From contig NZ_CALIIB010000108.1 in assembly GCF_938020365.1 (NCBI RefSeq), positions 1-15,350 of the forward strand: a DNA stretch of 15,350 nucleotides, read 5' to 3'. Below the pieces are notes generated by a model. That model was not told where the DNA came from, did no database searches, and was given only the letters and a program-made list of their open reading frames with translations. A program made the translations under genes and the position numbers. This DNA comes from an uncultured Streptococcus sp. GTDB taxonomy: Bacteria > Bacillota > Bacilli > Lactobacillales > Streptococcaceae. Within the stretch, counting starts at the first letter, position 1. Each line of letters begins with the position of its first letter. Below, piece after piece: positions 6,137-13,732 of this stretch.

Positions 6137-7051
6137 TCATTTGCCTAAAATGTCCTTTGTATATAAGAAAGTGACATAAAGAACGACAAACAAAGCTATT
6201 AAGACCTCAAAAACAAGCAGAATTTGCCCTGCTAGACCGAAATTTAGTATATTTAAAGACTGCTTCAAGGCTACAGCCGAAATAACCAAAGGGAAGGTAA
6301 AGGCCGAAAATCCTGCTGAAAAAGGACGATTTATCAAACGAGGCAATTGCCACAAAATAAAGGCATAAAAGCATTGTCCTGAAACCAAGAGCAAGCTCAA
6401 CAAGACAGGATTTGGCTGAGAAAAAGTAGCCACATAAGCCGCTGTCATCAAGGAAATAGGCGCACAAATCGTTGTTATATTCGGGCGTACATTCTCTGCT
6501 AAGCCAATTTTATAGGTCTTATAAAGGACGATTGGCAAGACCAAGATGGTCGCTAAAAGGCCGTACCAAAAGACCAGCTGCCCCAAAGCCACCTGCTGGG
6601 GAACAGCAATTGTCAACGGAGCGACACCAATCCCGACAAATAAGACCGTCCAAGCAGGAAAGACATTCTCCCACTTGAAAGGAAATACAAAAGCTAGAAT
6701 ATAGTAGACCATCAAGAAAACCAGTCCGCCGAAGCTCATCCACCACAGCACTTGCGCACTAATTCGGACAAAATTCCCCAAGAAAGTCCAGCTCGCTAGA
6801 TAAGTCGAAGCCACCATTCCCTGCATGAAAAAGGTCGGAAAGACCGAGGCTACTAATGCTTGCTCCAGCTGCTCTTTGACTTGTTTAGTATGCGTCAGCA
6901 TTCCCATCACTAGATGAAGGAAAAACAAGAGTGCCAGACTTGCTAAAAGATAACGTAAGAGCTGACTAACATCGCCAACTAAATTTCCCAAGGCTAGTAA
7001 GCCTAGTACCAAGCCTGCCTGAACTAAGAATGGCTCTTTTCTCTTTATCAT
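6137..7051 (-). CDS. TDT/TehA-family membrane transporter (SLAC1-type anion channel fold)
   Basis: A 304-residue hydrophobic protein with about ten membrane segments (roughly 10-28, 33-51, 66-90, 99-122, 131-148, 155-178, 194-212, 215-236, 246-263 and 272-296). Family-like features are the FPTFFMQGM segment (71-79), VFPAWTVLFVGIGVAPLT (130-147) and SAFTFPLVISAVAL (249-262), matching the tellurite-resistance/dicarboxylate transporter family, whose structural model is TehA. Members move small anions; the substrate here is not deducible, and tellurite resistance should not be assumed. An upstream GTG at 7078 would add nine residues, but ATG 7051 has an AGGAG site eight bases upstream and begins MIKRKEPFLV, so it is preferred. 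It follows the GNAT gene by 49 bp and is probably the last gene of the long operon; no terminator is visible after it. Confidence 0.82.
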   Translation of the reverse strand: MIKRKEPFLVQAGLVLGLLALGNLVGDVSQLLRYLLASLALLFFLHLVMGMLTHTKQVKEQLEQALVASVFPTFFMQGMVASTYLASWTFLGNFVRISAQVLWWMSFGGLVFLMVYYILAFVFPFKWENVFPAWTVLFVGIGVAPLTIAVPQQVALGQLVFWYGLLATILVLPIVLYKTYKIGLAENVRPNITTICAPISLMTAAYVATFSQPNPVLLSLLLVSGQCFYAFILWQLPRLINRPFSAGFSAFTFPLVISAVALKQSLNILNFGLAGQILLVFEVLIALFVVLYVTFLYTKDILGK

Positions 7052-7100
7052 AAACAGATCTCCTAACCTTAAAAGCACTTTTCTCCGAAGGATAATTCTT

Positions 7101-7958
7101 TTATTTTCTCTTTAAATAAACTGCTTCCGATTTTCGTTTAAAGCCCAATCTTTCATACAGCCTCAGGGCACCTGTATTTTGAGCTTCTACTACGATTTGA
7201 CAGACTTGTCCATTTCGGCTAGTCAGGTCATTCAGGATAGATCTGACTAGGTAGCTCCCTAAGCCCTGTCCCTGAAAGGCCTGATCCACAGCTAAGGCAA
7301 ACAGATAATTACTTCCAAAACTTGTATCAACTGAGCAAGACGCTACGATCTGACCATCTTTTTTCAGTACATAGAGCAGGCTATCTGGGCTCTCCAGTGC
7401 TTGACTGGCATAGTGAAGCGCAGTCTCCATCGGCATTTCAAAAATCTGCGACTGAAACGCTGCAATCTCCGCAACCATTTCTTTTTTCCCAAGTAAGACT
7501 TCCACGCCTTCCTTTTCTTCTTCAGGGAAAGTCCCCGCTGCCTGCTCCAGCCAAATTTCCGTTTCTTTCAAATCATAGTCAAACTTCTCAGCAAAAGCCG
7601 GATGGTCTGCTAAAAACTTGACTTCACTAATGTATTCAATTTGAGATAAATCGTATTTCTTTGCGATTTTGGAGAATTCCTGTAAAAGAGCGTTTGCTAT
7701 GCCCTGTCCGCGATAGTCGGGCAATACATAGACAGATACCTCTGCTTGCTCCGGCTCATCTGCATAAACTGATAAAAAACCGACCGTTTGATGATCTAGG
7801 TTGGCCAGAAAAAAGGCTGGCATATCCCCATCAAAATTATAGGCGTTGTCCAGATAAGGAAGACGATAAGTCCCATCTATAACGTGGCAGTTTTGAACCA
7901 GCTCAAAGAGCTGATCTTTGATTTCCTGACTGGGCTGGCTATAAATCTGTATTTCCAT
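7101..7958 (-). CDS. Two-domain GNAT N-acetyltransferase
   Basis: A 285-residue protein with two acetyltransferase domains in tandem. The N-terminal domain (about 1-140) has VSVYVLPDYRGQGIANALL, with the acetyl-CoA loop RGQGIA. The C-terminal domain (about 150-285) has LFALAVDQAFQGQGLGSYLV, with QGQGLG, and ends in the classical NTGALRLYERLGF motif 4. Both acetyl-CoA loops look intact; in many double-GNAT proteins only one domain is active. The acceptor (amine, peptide or small molecule) cannot be inferred. Two ATGs occur in tandem at 7961 and 7958; the GAGGGAG site abuts the first, so the second is the better start. It lies 50 bp after the ABC-F stop, with no clear terminator in between, so it probably shares the operon transcript. 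Confidence 0.88.
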   Translation of the reverse strand: MEIQIYSQPSQEIKDQLFELVQNCHVIDGTYRLPYLDNAYNFDGDMPAFFLANLDHQTVGFLSVYADEPEQAEVSVYVLPDYRGQGIANALLQEFSKIAKKYDLSQIEYISEVKFLADHPAFAEKFDYDLKETEIWLEQAAGTFPEEEKEGVEVLLGKKEMVAEIAAFQSQIFEMPMETALHYASQALESPDSLLYVLKKDGQIVASCSVDTSFGSNYLFALAVDQAFQGQGLGSYLVRSILNDLTSRNGQVCQIVVEAQNTGALRLYERLGFKRKSEAVYLKRK

Positions 7959-8008
7959 CATTCTCCCTCACAAACTTTTAACAATAATACATATAATTTG
8001 TAACTGTC

Positions 8009-9874
8009 CTACTCCAACTCACTCAGATACTCATAGCGCTCATACTTTTCAAGAAGCTGCTCATTCTTGTCATCCAGCTCCTTCTGAAGTTCCGATAGCT
8101 TTGTAAAGTCCGAACCGTTCTGCTCCATCTCCGTCTCAATGGCAGCGATGCGTGCTTCCAGTTCCTCGATATCCGCCTCGATGGTCTCCCACTCTTGCTT
8201 TTCAAAGTAGCTCATCCGCTTCTTCTGCTCCCGCGCCTTGACGGGCTTCTCCTTTTCTTTCTTTTGGGAAATAGCTGCGCTGGATTGTCTAAAAGCCTTT
8301 TCATCCAAATAGTCCGTGTAGTTGCCAAAGAACTCCCTGACCTGACCATCCTCAAAAGCTAAAATCTTGCTGGCTACCTTATCGAGGAAATACCGATCGT
8401 GGCTAACTGTGATCACTGGTCCTGCAAAGCCCTGCAGGAAATTTTCTAGAACTGTCAAGGTTGCAATATCCAAATCATTGGTCGGCTCGTCTAGAAGTAG
8501 GACATTAGGCTTTTCTAGTAAAAGCTTGAGCAGGTAAAGCCGCTTCTTTTCTCCACCAGACAATTTCTCAATCAAAGTGCCGTGGCTTGAGCGAGGAAAG
8601 AGAAACTGCTCCAAGAGCTCAGCAATGGATGTTGTGCCGCTCCCACTCTTAACTTCTTCTGCCACTTCCTGCAAGTAATTGATGACCCGCTTGGACTCAT
8701 CCAGCCCTTCAATACGCTGAGAAAAATAAGCCACTCGGACTGTCTCACCAATTATGACCTGACCAGATTGAGGCTGCAACTGACCAGCAATTAGATTGAG
8801 CAGAGTAGACTTACCCACTCCATTATCTCCGACGATACCCAGTCGATCTTTGTTTTGCAACAAGAGATTGAAATGCGACAAAATCTGCTTGTCTCCGTAT
8901 GCAAAATCCACATCCTGAAACTCGATGACCTTCTTCCCAATCCGACTGGTTTCAAAGTTCATCTCTAGGTCCGTCTGATTGGTCTGACCCGCCAAATCAC
9001 TTTTAAGGTCATGGAAACGATTGATACGTGCTTGCTGCTTGGTCGCCCGCGCCTGAGGCTGACGGCGCATCCAAGACAGTTCCTGCTTGTAAAGCTGTTG
9101 TTTCTTGTGTATCAGGGCAGCATCACGCTCATCCTGCTCAGCCTTGAGCCGAACATAGTCCTGATAATTTCCCTGATACTCAACCAAGTTCCCACCGTCC
9201 AATTCAAAAATCCGCGTGGAAATATTATCCAAAAAATAGCGGTCGTGAGTAATAAAGAGGACGGTCTTCTTTGAATTTTTCAAGAAATTTGTCAGCCATT
9301 CAATCGTATCAATATCCAGATGGTTGGTCGGCTCATCCAGCAGCAGCAAGTCTGCTTCTGAAAGTAGGACCTGCGCCAACTGAACTCGCCGGCGTAGGCC
9401 ACCAGAAAGCTGGCTGATTTTTGCTGCCAAATCCGAGATACCAAGCTTGGATAGGACGGTTTTTACCTGACTTTCAATCTCCCAAGCATGCAGCGAATCC
9501 ATTTCTGACATGACCTTGTCTAGACGAGCTTGCTTGGCTTCATCATAAGCTGCCATAAGCAGTTCATATTCTCGAATGAGCTGCATTTCTCGCAAATCAC
9601 TGGACAAAACAGTATCCAAGACCGTCTTCGCTTCATCGAAGTCCGGTTCCTGAGTCAAATAGGAGATTTTATAGTCAGATTTTGCTGAAAAAGGATATAC
9701 ATCACCGTCAAAGCCTGATTTGCCAGACAAGACATCCAAAAGAGTGGTCTTTCCTGTTCCATTGACCCCAATCAGTCCAATCCGATCCAAGTCGTGAATG
9801 ATAAAAGAAATCTCTTGAAAGACTGTCTTATCTCCGACAGATTTGGTCAGCTTTTCAACGATAAAGTCACTCAT
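8009..9874 (-). CDS. ABC-F family ATPase, Uup/YfmR type
   Basis: A 621-residue cytosolic protein with two ATP-binding cassettes and no membrane domain. Cassette 1: Walker A GVNGTGKTT (36-44), signature LSGG (156-159), Walker B LLLLDEPTNHLD (176-187), H210. Linker about 235-300, basic and helical (SWMRRQPQARATKQQARINR), the part that in ABC-F proteins reaches toward the ribosomal P-site tRNA. Cassette 2: Walker A GDNGVGKST (349-357), LSGGE (438-442), Walker B LLLDEPTNDLD (459-469), H492. A charged coiled-coil tail (about 555-615) is the C-terminal domain typical of Uup. Uup/YfmR members help ribosomes through stalling sequences; the short linker argues against an antibiotic-resistance type. 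ATG 9874 overlaps the cca stop by four bases, with AAGGAG eight bases upstream. Confidence 0.93.
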   Translation of the reverse strand: MSDFIVEKLTKSVGDKTVFQEISFIIHDLDRIGLIGVNGTGKTTLLDVLSGKSGFDGDVYPFSAKSDYKISYLTQEPDFDEAKTVLDTVLSSDLREMQLIREYELLMAAYDEAKQARLDKVMSEMDSLHAWEIESQVKTVLSKLGISDLAAKISQLSGGLRRRVQLAQVLLSEADLLLLDEPTNHLDIDTIEWLTNFLKNSKKTVLFITHDRYFLDNISTRIFELDGGNLVEYQGNYQDYVRLKAEQDERDAALIHKKQQLYKQELSWMRRQPQARATKQQARINRFHDLKSDLAGQTNQTDLEMNFETSRIGKKVIEFQDVDFAYGDKQILSHFNLLLQNKDRLGIVGDNGVGKSTLLNLIAGQLQPQSGQVIIGETVRVAYFSQRIEGLDESKRVINYLQEVAEEVKSGSGTTSIAELLEQFLFPRSSHGTLIEKLSGGEKKRLYLLKLLLEKPNVLLLDEPTNDLDIATLTVLENFLQGFAGPVITVSHDRYFLDKVASKILAFEDGQVREFFGNYTDYLDEKAFRQSSAAISQKKEKEKPVKAREQKKRMSYFEKQEWETIEADIEELEARIAAIETEMEQNGSDFTKLSELQKELDDKNEQLLEKYERYEYLSELE

Positions 9875-11076
9875 CCAACTTGCTCCTTAATAAAGTTCAT
9901 AATCTCTTCCTTGCTATTTGCCAATTCTCCGTCGACAATGGCCAATTCAATTTTAGTCAGGATTTGTCCCAATTCTGGCCCGGGTTTAAAGCCATAATCT
10001 CGGATCAAATGACTGCCCGTCACCACAATCTCATGTTTGTCATGAATGGTCAGAGCAGCATGTGTTGCCTCAATGGCCTCAAATTCAACCGACAAACCAG
10101 CTGCTTGCCTCAAACTTTCCGCCTGTAGAATCAAATCCAAATCATACTGATAGCAATCACGCTTAGAAAGACTTCGTTCCTGCCGAATCTCATAAACAGC
10201 TACCAGCTGATTCACTCGCTTTTGAAAGTCATTGGACGTCTTCCAATGTTTCAAAAACTTGCGTACATCTTTTACCTTCAAAGCTAGCAAAAGCGCAGCC
10301 CAAGCCTGCTCAGAACTAGCAAATTGAAAATCTTCTGCTAAACCGTCTAATAATTCCTTCAAAGCCTCCGCTGAATGTTTCATATCAGGAAGAAAGTCGT
10401 AGGCAGCAGCTTTGATCAGACTCTCCAAGCCTTTCCGCCAGAAAGGTGCCATCAGGAGTTTGTCAAACTCGATAAAAATCCGCTCTACCGATATCTTCTC
10501 CAAAAGCGGCGCACAATCTGCCATAGCCTGAAAAGTCAGGTCTTCCAAATCAAAGTCTAAACCAGCCTGAAAACGGAAACCCCGCATGATGCGGAGAGCA
10601 TCTTCATTAAAACGCTCTGCAGCTACTCCCACTGCCCGCAGAGTGCGATTTTTCATATCTGCCAAACCGTTAAAGAGGTCTACAATCTCCCCCTCTTGGT
10701 TTAAAGCAAGAGCATTGATTGTAAAATCCCTGCGCTTCAGGTCCTCTTCCAAAGAGCGCACAAAAGAAACCTGACTAGGCCTGCGGTAGTCCACATAGAC
10801 ATCCTCAGTCCGAAAGGTCGTTATCTCATATTCTCCCTGGCCTTCTAAGACCAGAACCGTTCCATGCTCAATGCCAACATCAACTGTCCGAGGAAAGATT
10901 GTTTTGATTTCCTCGGGATAGGCCGAGCTGGCAATGTCCACATCGTGAATCGGCCGATTCAACAGAGCATCTCGTACAGAACCGCCGACAAAATAAGCCT
11001 CAAAACCAGCCTCTTTAATCTTCTCTAATACTGGCAAAGCCTCCTGAAACTCAGAAGGCATCTTCTCTAATCTCAT
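9871..11076 (-). CDS. cca: CCA-adding tRNA nucleotidyltransferase
   Basis: A 401-residue class II CCA-adding enzyme, which adds or repairs the 3' CCA of tRNAs using CTP and ATP without a template. Motifs: GGSVRD (31-36), metal-binding HDVDIA with D45 and D47, the EITTFRTEDVYVDYRRP segment (84-100), RRDFTINA (115-122) and EDALRIMRGFRF (158-169, followed by Q170), matching the Gram-positive single-enzyme type. Length is normal for Firmicutes. The ATG at 11076 overlaps the dapB stop by four bases (ATGA) and has no strong Shine-Dalgarno, so it probably depends on ribosomes terminating at dapB. The distal end overlaps the ABC-F gene in the same way. Confidence 0.97.
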   Translation of the reverse strand: MRLEKMPSEFQEALPVLEKIKEAGFEAYFVGGSVRDALLNRPIHDVDIASSAYPEEIKTIFPRTVDVGIEHGTVLVLEGQGEYEITTFRTEDVYVDYRRPSQVSFVRSLEEDLKRRDFTINALALNQEGEIVDLFNGLADMKNRTLRAVGVAAERFNEDALRIMRGFRFQAGLDFDLEDLTFQAMADCAPLLEKISVERIFIEFDKLLMAPFWRKGLESLIKAAAYDFLPDMKHSAEALKELLDGLAEDFQFASSEQAWAALLLALKVKDVRKFLKHWKTSNDFQKRVNQLVAVYEIRQERSLSKRDCYQYDLDLILQAESLRQAAGLSVEFEAIEATHAALTIHDKHEIVVTGSHLIRDYGFKPGPELGQILTKIELAIVDGELANSKEEIMNFIKEQVG

Positions 11077-11840
11077 AGTAAATGTTCCAATCCATAGACC
11101 AATTCAGAGCGCTTCACTACCTCTTTGATACCTAGATTTACCCCAGTCATAAAGGAAACTCGGTCATAGGAGTCATGACGCAAAGTCAGCCCTTCTCCTT
11201 GACTACCAAAGATAACTTCCTGATGGGCCACTAAGCCCGGCAAACGCACTGAGTGAATCCGCATACCGTCAAAGGCAGCTCCACGGGCGCCAGCCAACGA
11301 TTCTTCTTCGTCGGCCGCTCCCTGCTGCTTACTCGTCCGAACTTGACTGATTAATTCAGCTGTTTTGATAGCCGTGCCGCTCGGTGCATCTTTTTTGTTG
11401 TCATGATGCAGTTCGATAATCTCCACGTCTGGGAAATATTTGGCTGCTTGGGCTGCAAACTGCATAAGCAAAACGGCCCCTAGAGCAAAATTCGGGGCAA
11501 TCAATCCACCAAGTCCCTTTTGACGCGATAGTTCAGTCAATTCTTCAATCTGCTCAGGCGTGAAACCTGTCGTTCCGACCACTGGAGCAAATCCATTCTC
11601 GAGAGCGAAGCGAGTATTTTCATAAGCTACTTTGGGAGTCGTAAAGTCAATCCAGACATCCGCCTGAAGACCAGCTAGTTCTTCTTTTGTATTAAAAACT
11701 GGAACTCCCGCTACTTCCTTTTCATCTGTAAAAGGATCTAGTAGACCGGCCAACGCCAACTCAGGATCTTCTGTTACCATTTTATAGGCTGCTTGTCCCA
11801 TCTTTCCCTTGAAACCAGCAATAATGACTTTTATACTCAT
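11073..11840 (-). CDS. dapB: 4-hydroxy-tetrahydrodipicolinate reductase
   Basis: A 255-residue DapB, which reduces 4-hydroxy-tetrahydrodipicolinate with NAD(P)H in the diaminopimelate/lysine pathway, feeding lysine of the peptidoglycan stem peptide. The N-terminal Rossmann motif is GFKGKMG (9-15), then the VVGTTG segment (87-92) and NFALGA (117-122), and the catalytic motif HHDNKKDAPSGT (145-156) with H145 and K149 as the expected catalytic pair. Length is typical of streptococcal DapB. ATG 11840 has a GAGAGG site six bases upstream; the gap to the preceding DegV stop is 42 bp without a terminator. No other lysine-pathway gene is present in the window. Confidence 0.97.
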   Translation of the reverse strand: MSIKVIIAGFKGKMGQAAYKMVTEDPELALAGLLDPFTDEKEVAGVPVFNTKEELAGLQADVWIDFTTPKVAYENTRFALENGFAPVVGTTGFTPEQIEELTELSRQKGLGGLIAPNFALGAVLLMQFAAQAAKYFPDVEIIELHHDNKKDAPSGTAIKTAELISQVRTSKQQGAADEEESLAGARGAAFDGMRIHSVRLPGLVAHQEVIFGSQGEGLTLRHDSYDRVSFMTGVNLGIKEVVKRSELVYGLEHLL

Positions 11841-11882
11841 CTAGAACCTCTCTCTATTCTTGACTAACCGCTCTGGCAAACT

Positions 11883-12734
11883 CTAGACCAGCGGAATGTA
11901 GGCCAAAGCGACACTCCCCTCGCCCAAGTGAGTTCCAATCACACTACCAAAAGTAGCAAGAGAAATATCGTCTGCTATGCCAGCCGCTATCAGCTGCTGG
12001 CGTAAGCTTTCCGCCTTCTCTTCAGCATTCCCATGAATCACCATGACTTGATAGGAAGCAGAGGCAGTTTTTTCCTCCACTACTTCAATCAATCTCTTGG
12101 TCGCCTTCTTTTCCGTCCGAATCTTTTCAAAGACTTCGATAACCCCTGCATCATTAAAATACAGGATCGGCTTGATACTTAGGAGATTTCCCAAAATAGC
12201 TGCGCCATTGGACAAGCGACCGCCCTTAACCAGATGATTGAGATCGTCAACCATGATAAAGGCACTGGTTCCATCGATTTGCCTCTGAATCTTGAGCAAA
12301 ATCTCTTCAAAATCCTGTCCTTCCGCAGCCCAAATTAAAGCATTTTCAACCATGAGCCCCAGCGGAGCACTGGTGATTTTTGAATCAGGAAAGGCGATTT
12401 TTAAGTCAGGAAACTCGTCCTTGAGATACTGGATATTTTGATAAAATCCTGAAATCCCACTGGATAAAAAGAGCCCTAGTACATGCGTGTAATCCTCGCC
12501 AGCAAGGCGCGTCAACGTCTCCTCTAACTCTGCCACACTAGGCTGACTTGTCTTTGGCAAATCATCTGCAGCAGCCATTTTCTCATAAAACCCACTGGCC
12601 GTCAGATTTTTTCCTTCTACATAAGTCTCTCCAGCAATCACTACTGGAATATCAAGCACAAAAAGATGGTCATTTCCACGAAGGCTATCCGGCAAAAAAG
12701 CGGACGAATCCGTTATAACCGCTAATTTCATCAT
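11883..12734 (-). CDS. DegV-family (FakB-like) fatty-acid-binding protein
   Basis: A 283-residue DegV protein. By family these bind a fatty acid and present it to the kinase FakA for phosphorylation and entry into phospholipid synthesis. Motifs: ITDSSA (7-12), KTSQPS (61-66), SSGISG (91-96), DDLNHLVKGGRLS (163-175), SIKPIL (186-191) and GTHLGEGSVALAY (267-279). The last motif has GEGS where many relatives have a proline-containing GPG(A/S), a mild variation. Which FakB paralogue this is, and its chain preference, cannot be read from sequence. Start: ATG 12734 overlaps the TAA of the DUF1149 gene by one base (TAATG), with GGAG five bases before it; a second ATG at 12731 (8 bases from GGAG) is equally plausible and gives 282 residues. 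Confidence 0.92.
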   Translation of the reverse strand: MMKLAVITDSSAFLPDSLRGNDHLFVLDIPVVIAGETYVEGKNLTASGFYEKMAAADDLPKTSQPSVAELEETLTRLAGEDYTHVLGLFLSSGISGFYQNIQYLKDEFPDLKIAFPDSKITSAPLGLMVENALIWAAEGQDFEEILLKIQRQIDGTSAFIMVDDLNHLVKGGRLSNGAAILGNLLSIKPILYFNDAGVIEVFEKIRTEKKATKRLIEVVEEKTASASYQVMVIHGNAEEKAESLRQQLIAAGIADDISLATFGSVIGTHLGEGSVALAYIPLV

Positions 12735-13108
12735 TAGAACTCCAAATTAATACCTGGTAAATCTAGCGCAATCTCCGTCACTTCATACGTCAAGCGATTG
12801 AGCATAGTCAAACAAGGACGCGCCAATTCTTCCACTTCTTCATGCTCAAACTCACTAGGTTCCTGCACCAAACGTCCTTGAATATGATTTGTCTGCGTGA
12901 TCGTTCCACTAATTACAAAACGATCAAACACAATCATGAAAGTCAAAATCACAATCATGGATGTTGAATTCTTTTCTTCATTTCTTTCAATCAGCTGAAA
13001 ATTCACGTCAACTTTTGTTTCAGGTGTTCCATTTTCCTTTTCCCATTCAAAATTGCGTGCATCAAAATGATACTGGCTGACAAATTCTTGTTCACGTTGT
13101 AATTCCAT
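12734..13108 (-). CDS. DUF1149 family protein (SecB-like fold)
   Basis: A 124-residue soluble protein recognised as DUF1149, a small family of lactic acid bacteria with a SecB-like fold. It begins MELQREQEFVSQYHFDARNF, has an internal beta-rich stretch (SMIVILTFMIVFDRFVISG, 49-67) that is hydrophobic but too strand-like to be a confident membrane helix, and ends in EIALDLPGINLEF. No enzymatic motif is seen. A chaperone-like role is only suggested by the fold. It is the first gene of the long operon: an AGGAG site precedes ATG 13108, and an extended -10 promoter is 31 bases upstream. Confidence 0.85.
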   Translation of the reverse strand: MELQREQEFVSQYHFDARNFEWEKENGTPETKVDVNFQLIERNEEKNSTSMIVILTFMIVFDRFVISGTITQTNHIQGRLVQEPSEFEHEEVEELARPCLTMLNRLTYEVTEIALDLPGINLEF

Positions 13109-13138
13109 TACTATTCTCCTAAAAATATACGATAGTCC

Positions 13139-13167
13139 ATTATAACATAATTTGATGTATCTTTCTA
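13139..13167 (-). promoter_or_regulatory. Promoter of the DUF1149-degV-dapB-cca operon
   Basis: Minus strand: -35-like TAGAAA (13162-13167), 17-base spacer, -10 TATAAT (13139-13144) with a TGT extension (TGTTATAAT). It is placed 31 bases before the first start codon. No operator-like dyad or riboswitch structure is seen in the short leader, so dapB is probably not lysine-controlled from here. Confidence 0.72.
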
Positions 13168-13216
13168 GCGATAATTATATTCAGAACTTTATTCACTAGG
13201 AGATGGTGACGAATTC

Positions 13217-13660
13217 TCACAAAGTCTGAAGCTGATTTTGCGCGTAATTTTTCCATACTTCCAAATACTCGCTCGTCTCGCCTGCTTCTCTACGCTTAAA
13301 GAATAGATTAAATAAAAATCCAACAAAGCCCGGATAAGATTGTGTTCTTACCAATTGGCAGGTAGAAGAAGTCAAAGGAATCACTTGACAATTTAAAATC
13401 GAATGCAAGAGAGAGTGTCTCGCATGTATCTCAATCAAAAAGGCTTCCTCATTGACCTCGCTTATTTCGCAAGACATTTTTATTCCTTCTTTTGTCACAA
13501 TATCGTATTTTCTTCCTTCGTAGAAAAAGTCTTCTCCGCCTTCAAAGTAAATGGCTTGATTTGTTGATAAATTAGGAAGCCATTTATCCATCATTTTCAA
13601 TGCTTCCCAAGCAATTTCTGCATTCATATTCACAACTAACTTATCTGTATATGTTTTCAT
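13217..13660 (-). CDS. SRPBCC/START-like domain protein, hypothetical
   Basis: From ATG 13660 the product is 147 residues, starting MKTYTDKLVVNMNAEIAWEA. The opening beta strand, 'NMNAEIAWEALKMMDKWLPNL', and a long C-terminal helix ending KNYAQNQLQTL give the pattern of an SRPBCC (polyketide cyclase/START-like) ligand-binding domain, but no catalytic motif supports a function. An ATG at 13714 would add 18 residues, yet it lies inside the stem of the fruA terminator and has no ribosome site, so 13660 is preferred. Its own ribosome site is weak (GGGA, seven bases upstream). It sits alone between the fruA terminator and the DUF1149 promoter; no terminator is visible after its stop, so some read-through into the next operon is possible. 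Confidence 0.72.
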   Translation of the reverse strand: MKTYTDKLVVNMNAEIAWEALKMMDKWLPNLSTNQAIYFEGGEDFFYEGRKYDIVTKEGIKMSCEISEVNEEAFLIEIHARHSLLHSILNCQVIPLTSSTCQLVRTQSYPGFVGFLFNLFFKRREAGETSEYLEVWKNYAQNQLQTL

Positions 13661-13681
13661 GATCTTATCCCATCTATTCAA

Positions 13682-13690
13682 ATTATGGCA
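13682..13690 (-). promoter_or_regulatory. Possible extended -10 promoter of the SRPBCC-like gene
   Basis: Minus strand TGCCATAAT (TGn plus CATAAT, one mismatch to consensus) lies directly after the U-tract of the fruA terminator, 22 bases before ATG 13660. No convincing -35 is present. The alternative is that the gene is read only by leakage through the terminator. Confidence 0.35.
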
Positions 13691-13722
13691 AAAAGAACCT
13701 TGACAAGCCATCAAGATTCTTT
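13690..13722 (-). terminator. Rho-independent terminator after fruA
   Basis: Minus strand: AAAGAATCTTGA (13711-13722), 7-base loop, TCAAGGTTCTTT (13692-13703), with one mismatch in a 12-bp stem, then a continuous run of Ts through 13690. It begins 11 bp after the PTS stop codon. Confidence 0.85.
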
Positions 13723-13732
13723 CGCATATGTT

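Noticed and set aside
7052..7078. GTG start for the TDT transporter
   Set aside because: The AGGAG site lies between GTG 7078 and ATG 7051 with correct spacing only for the ATG.
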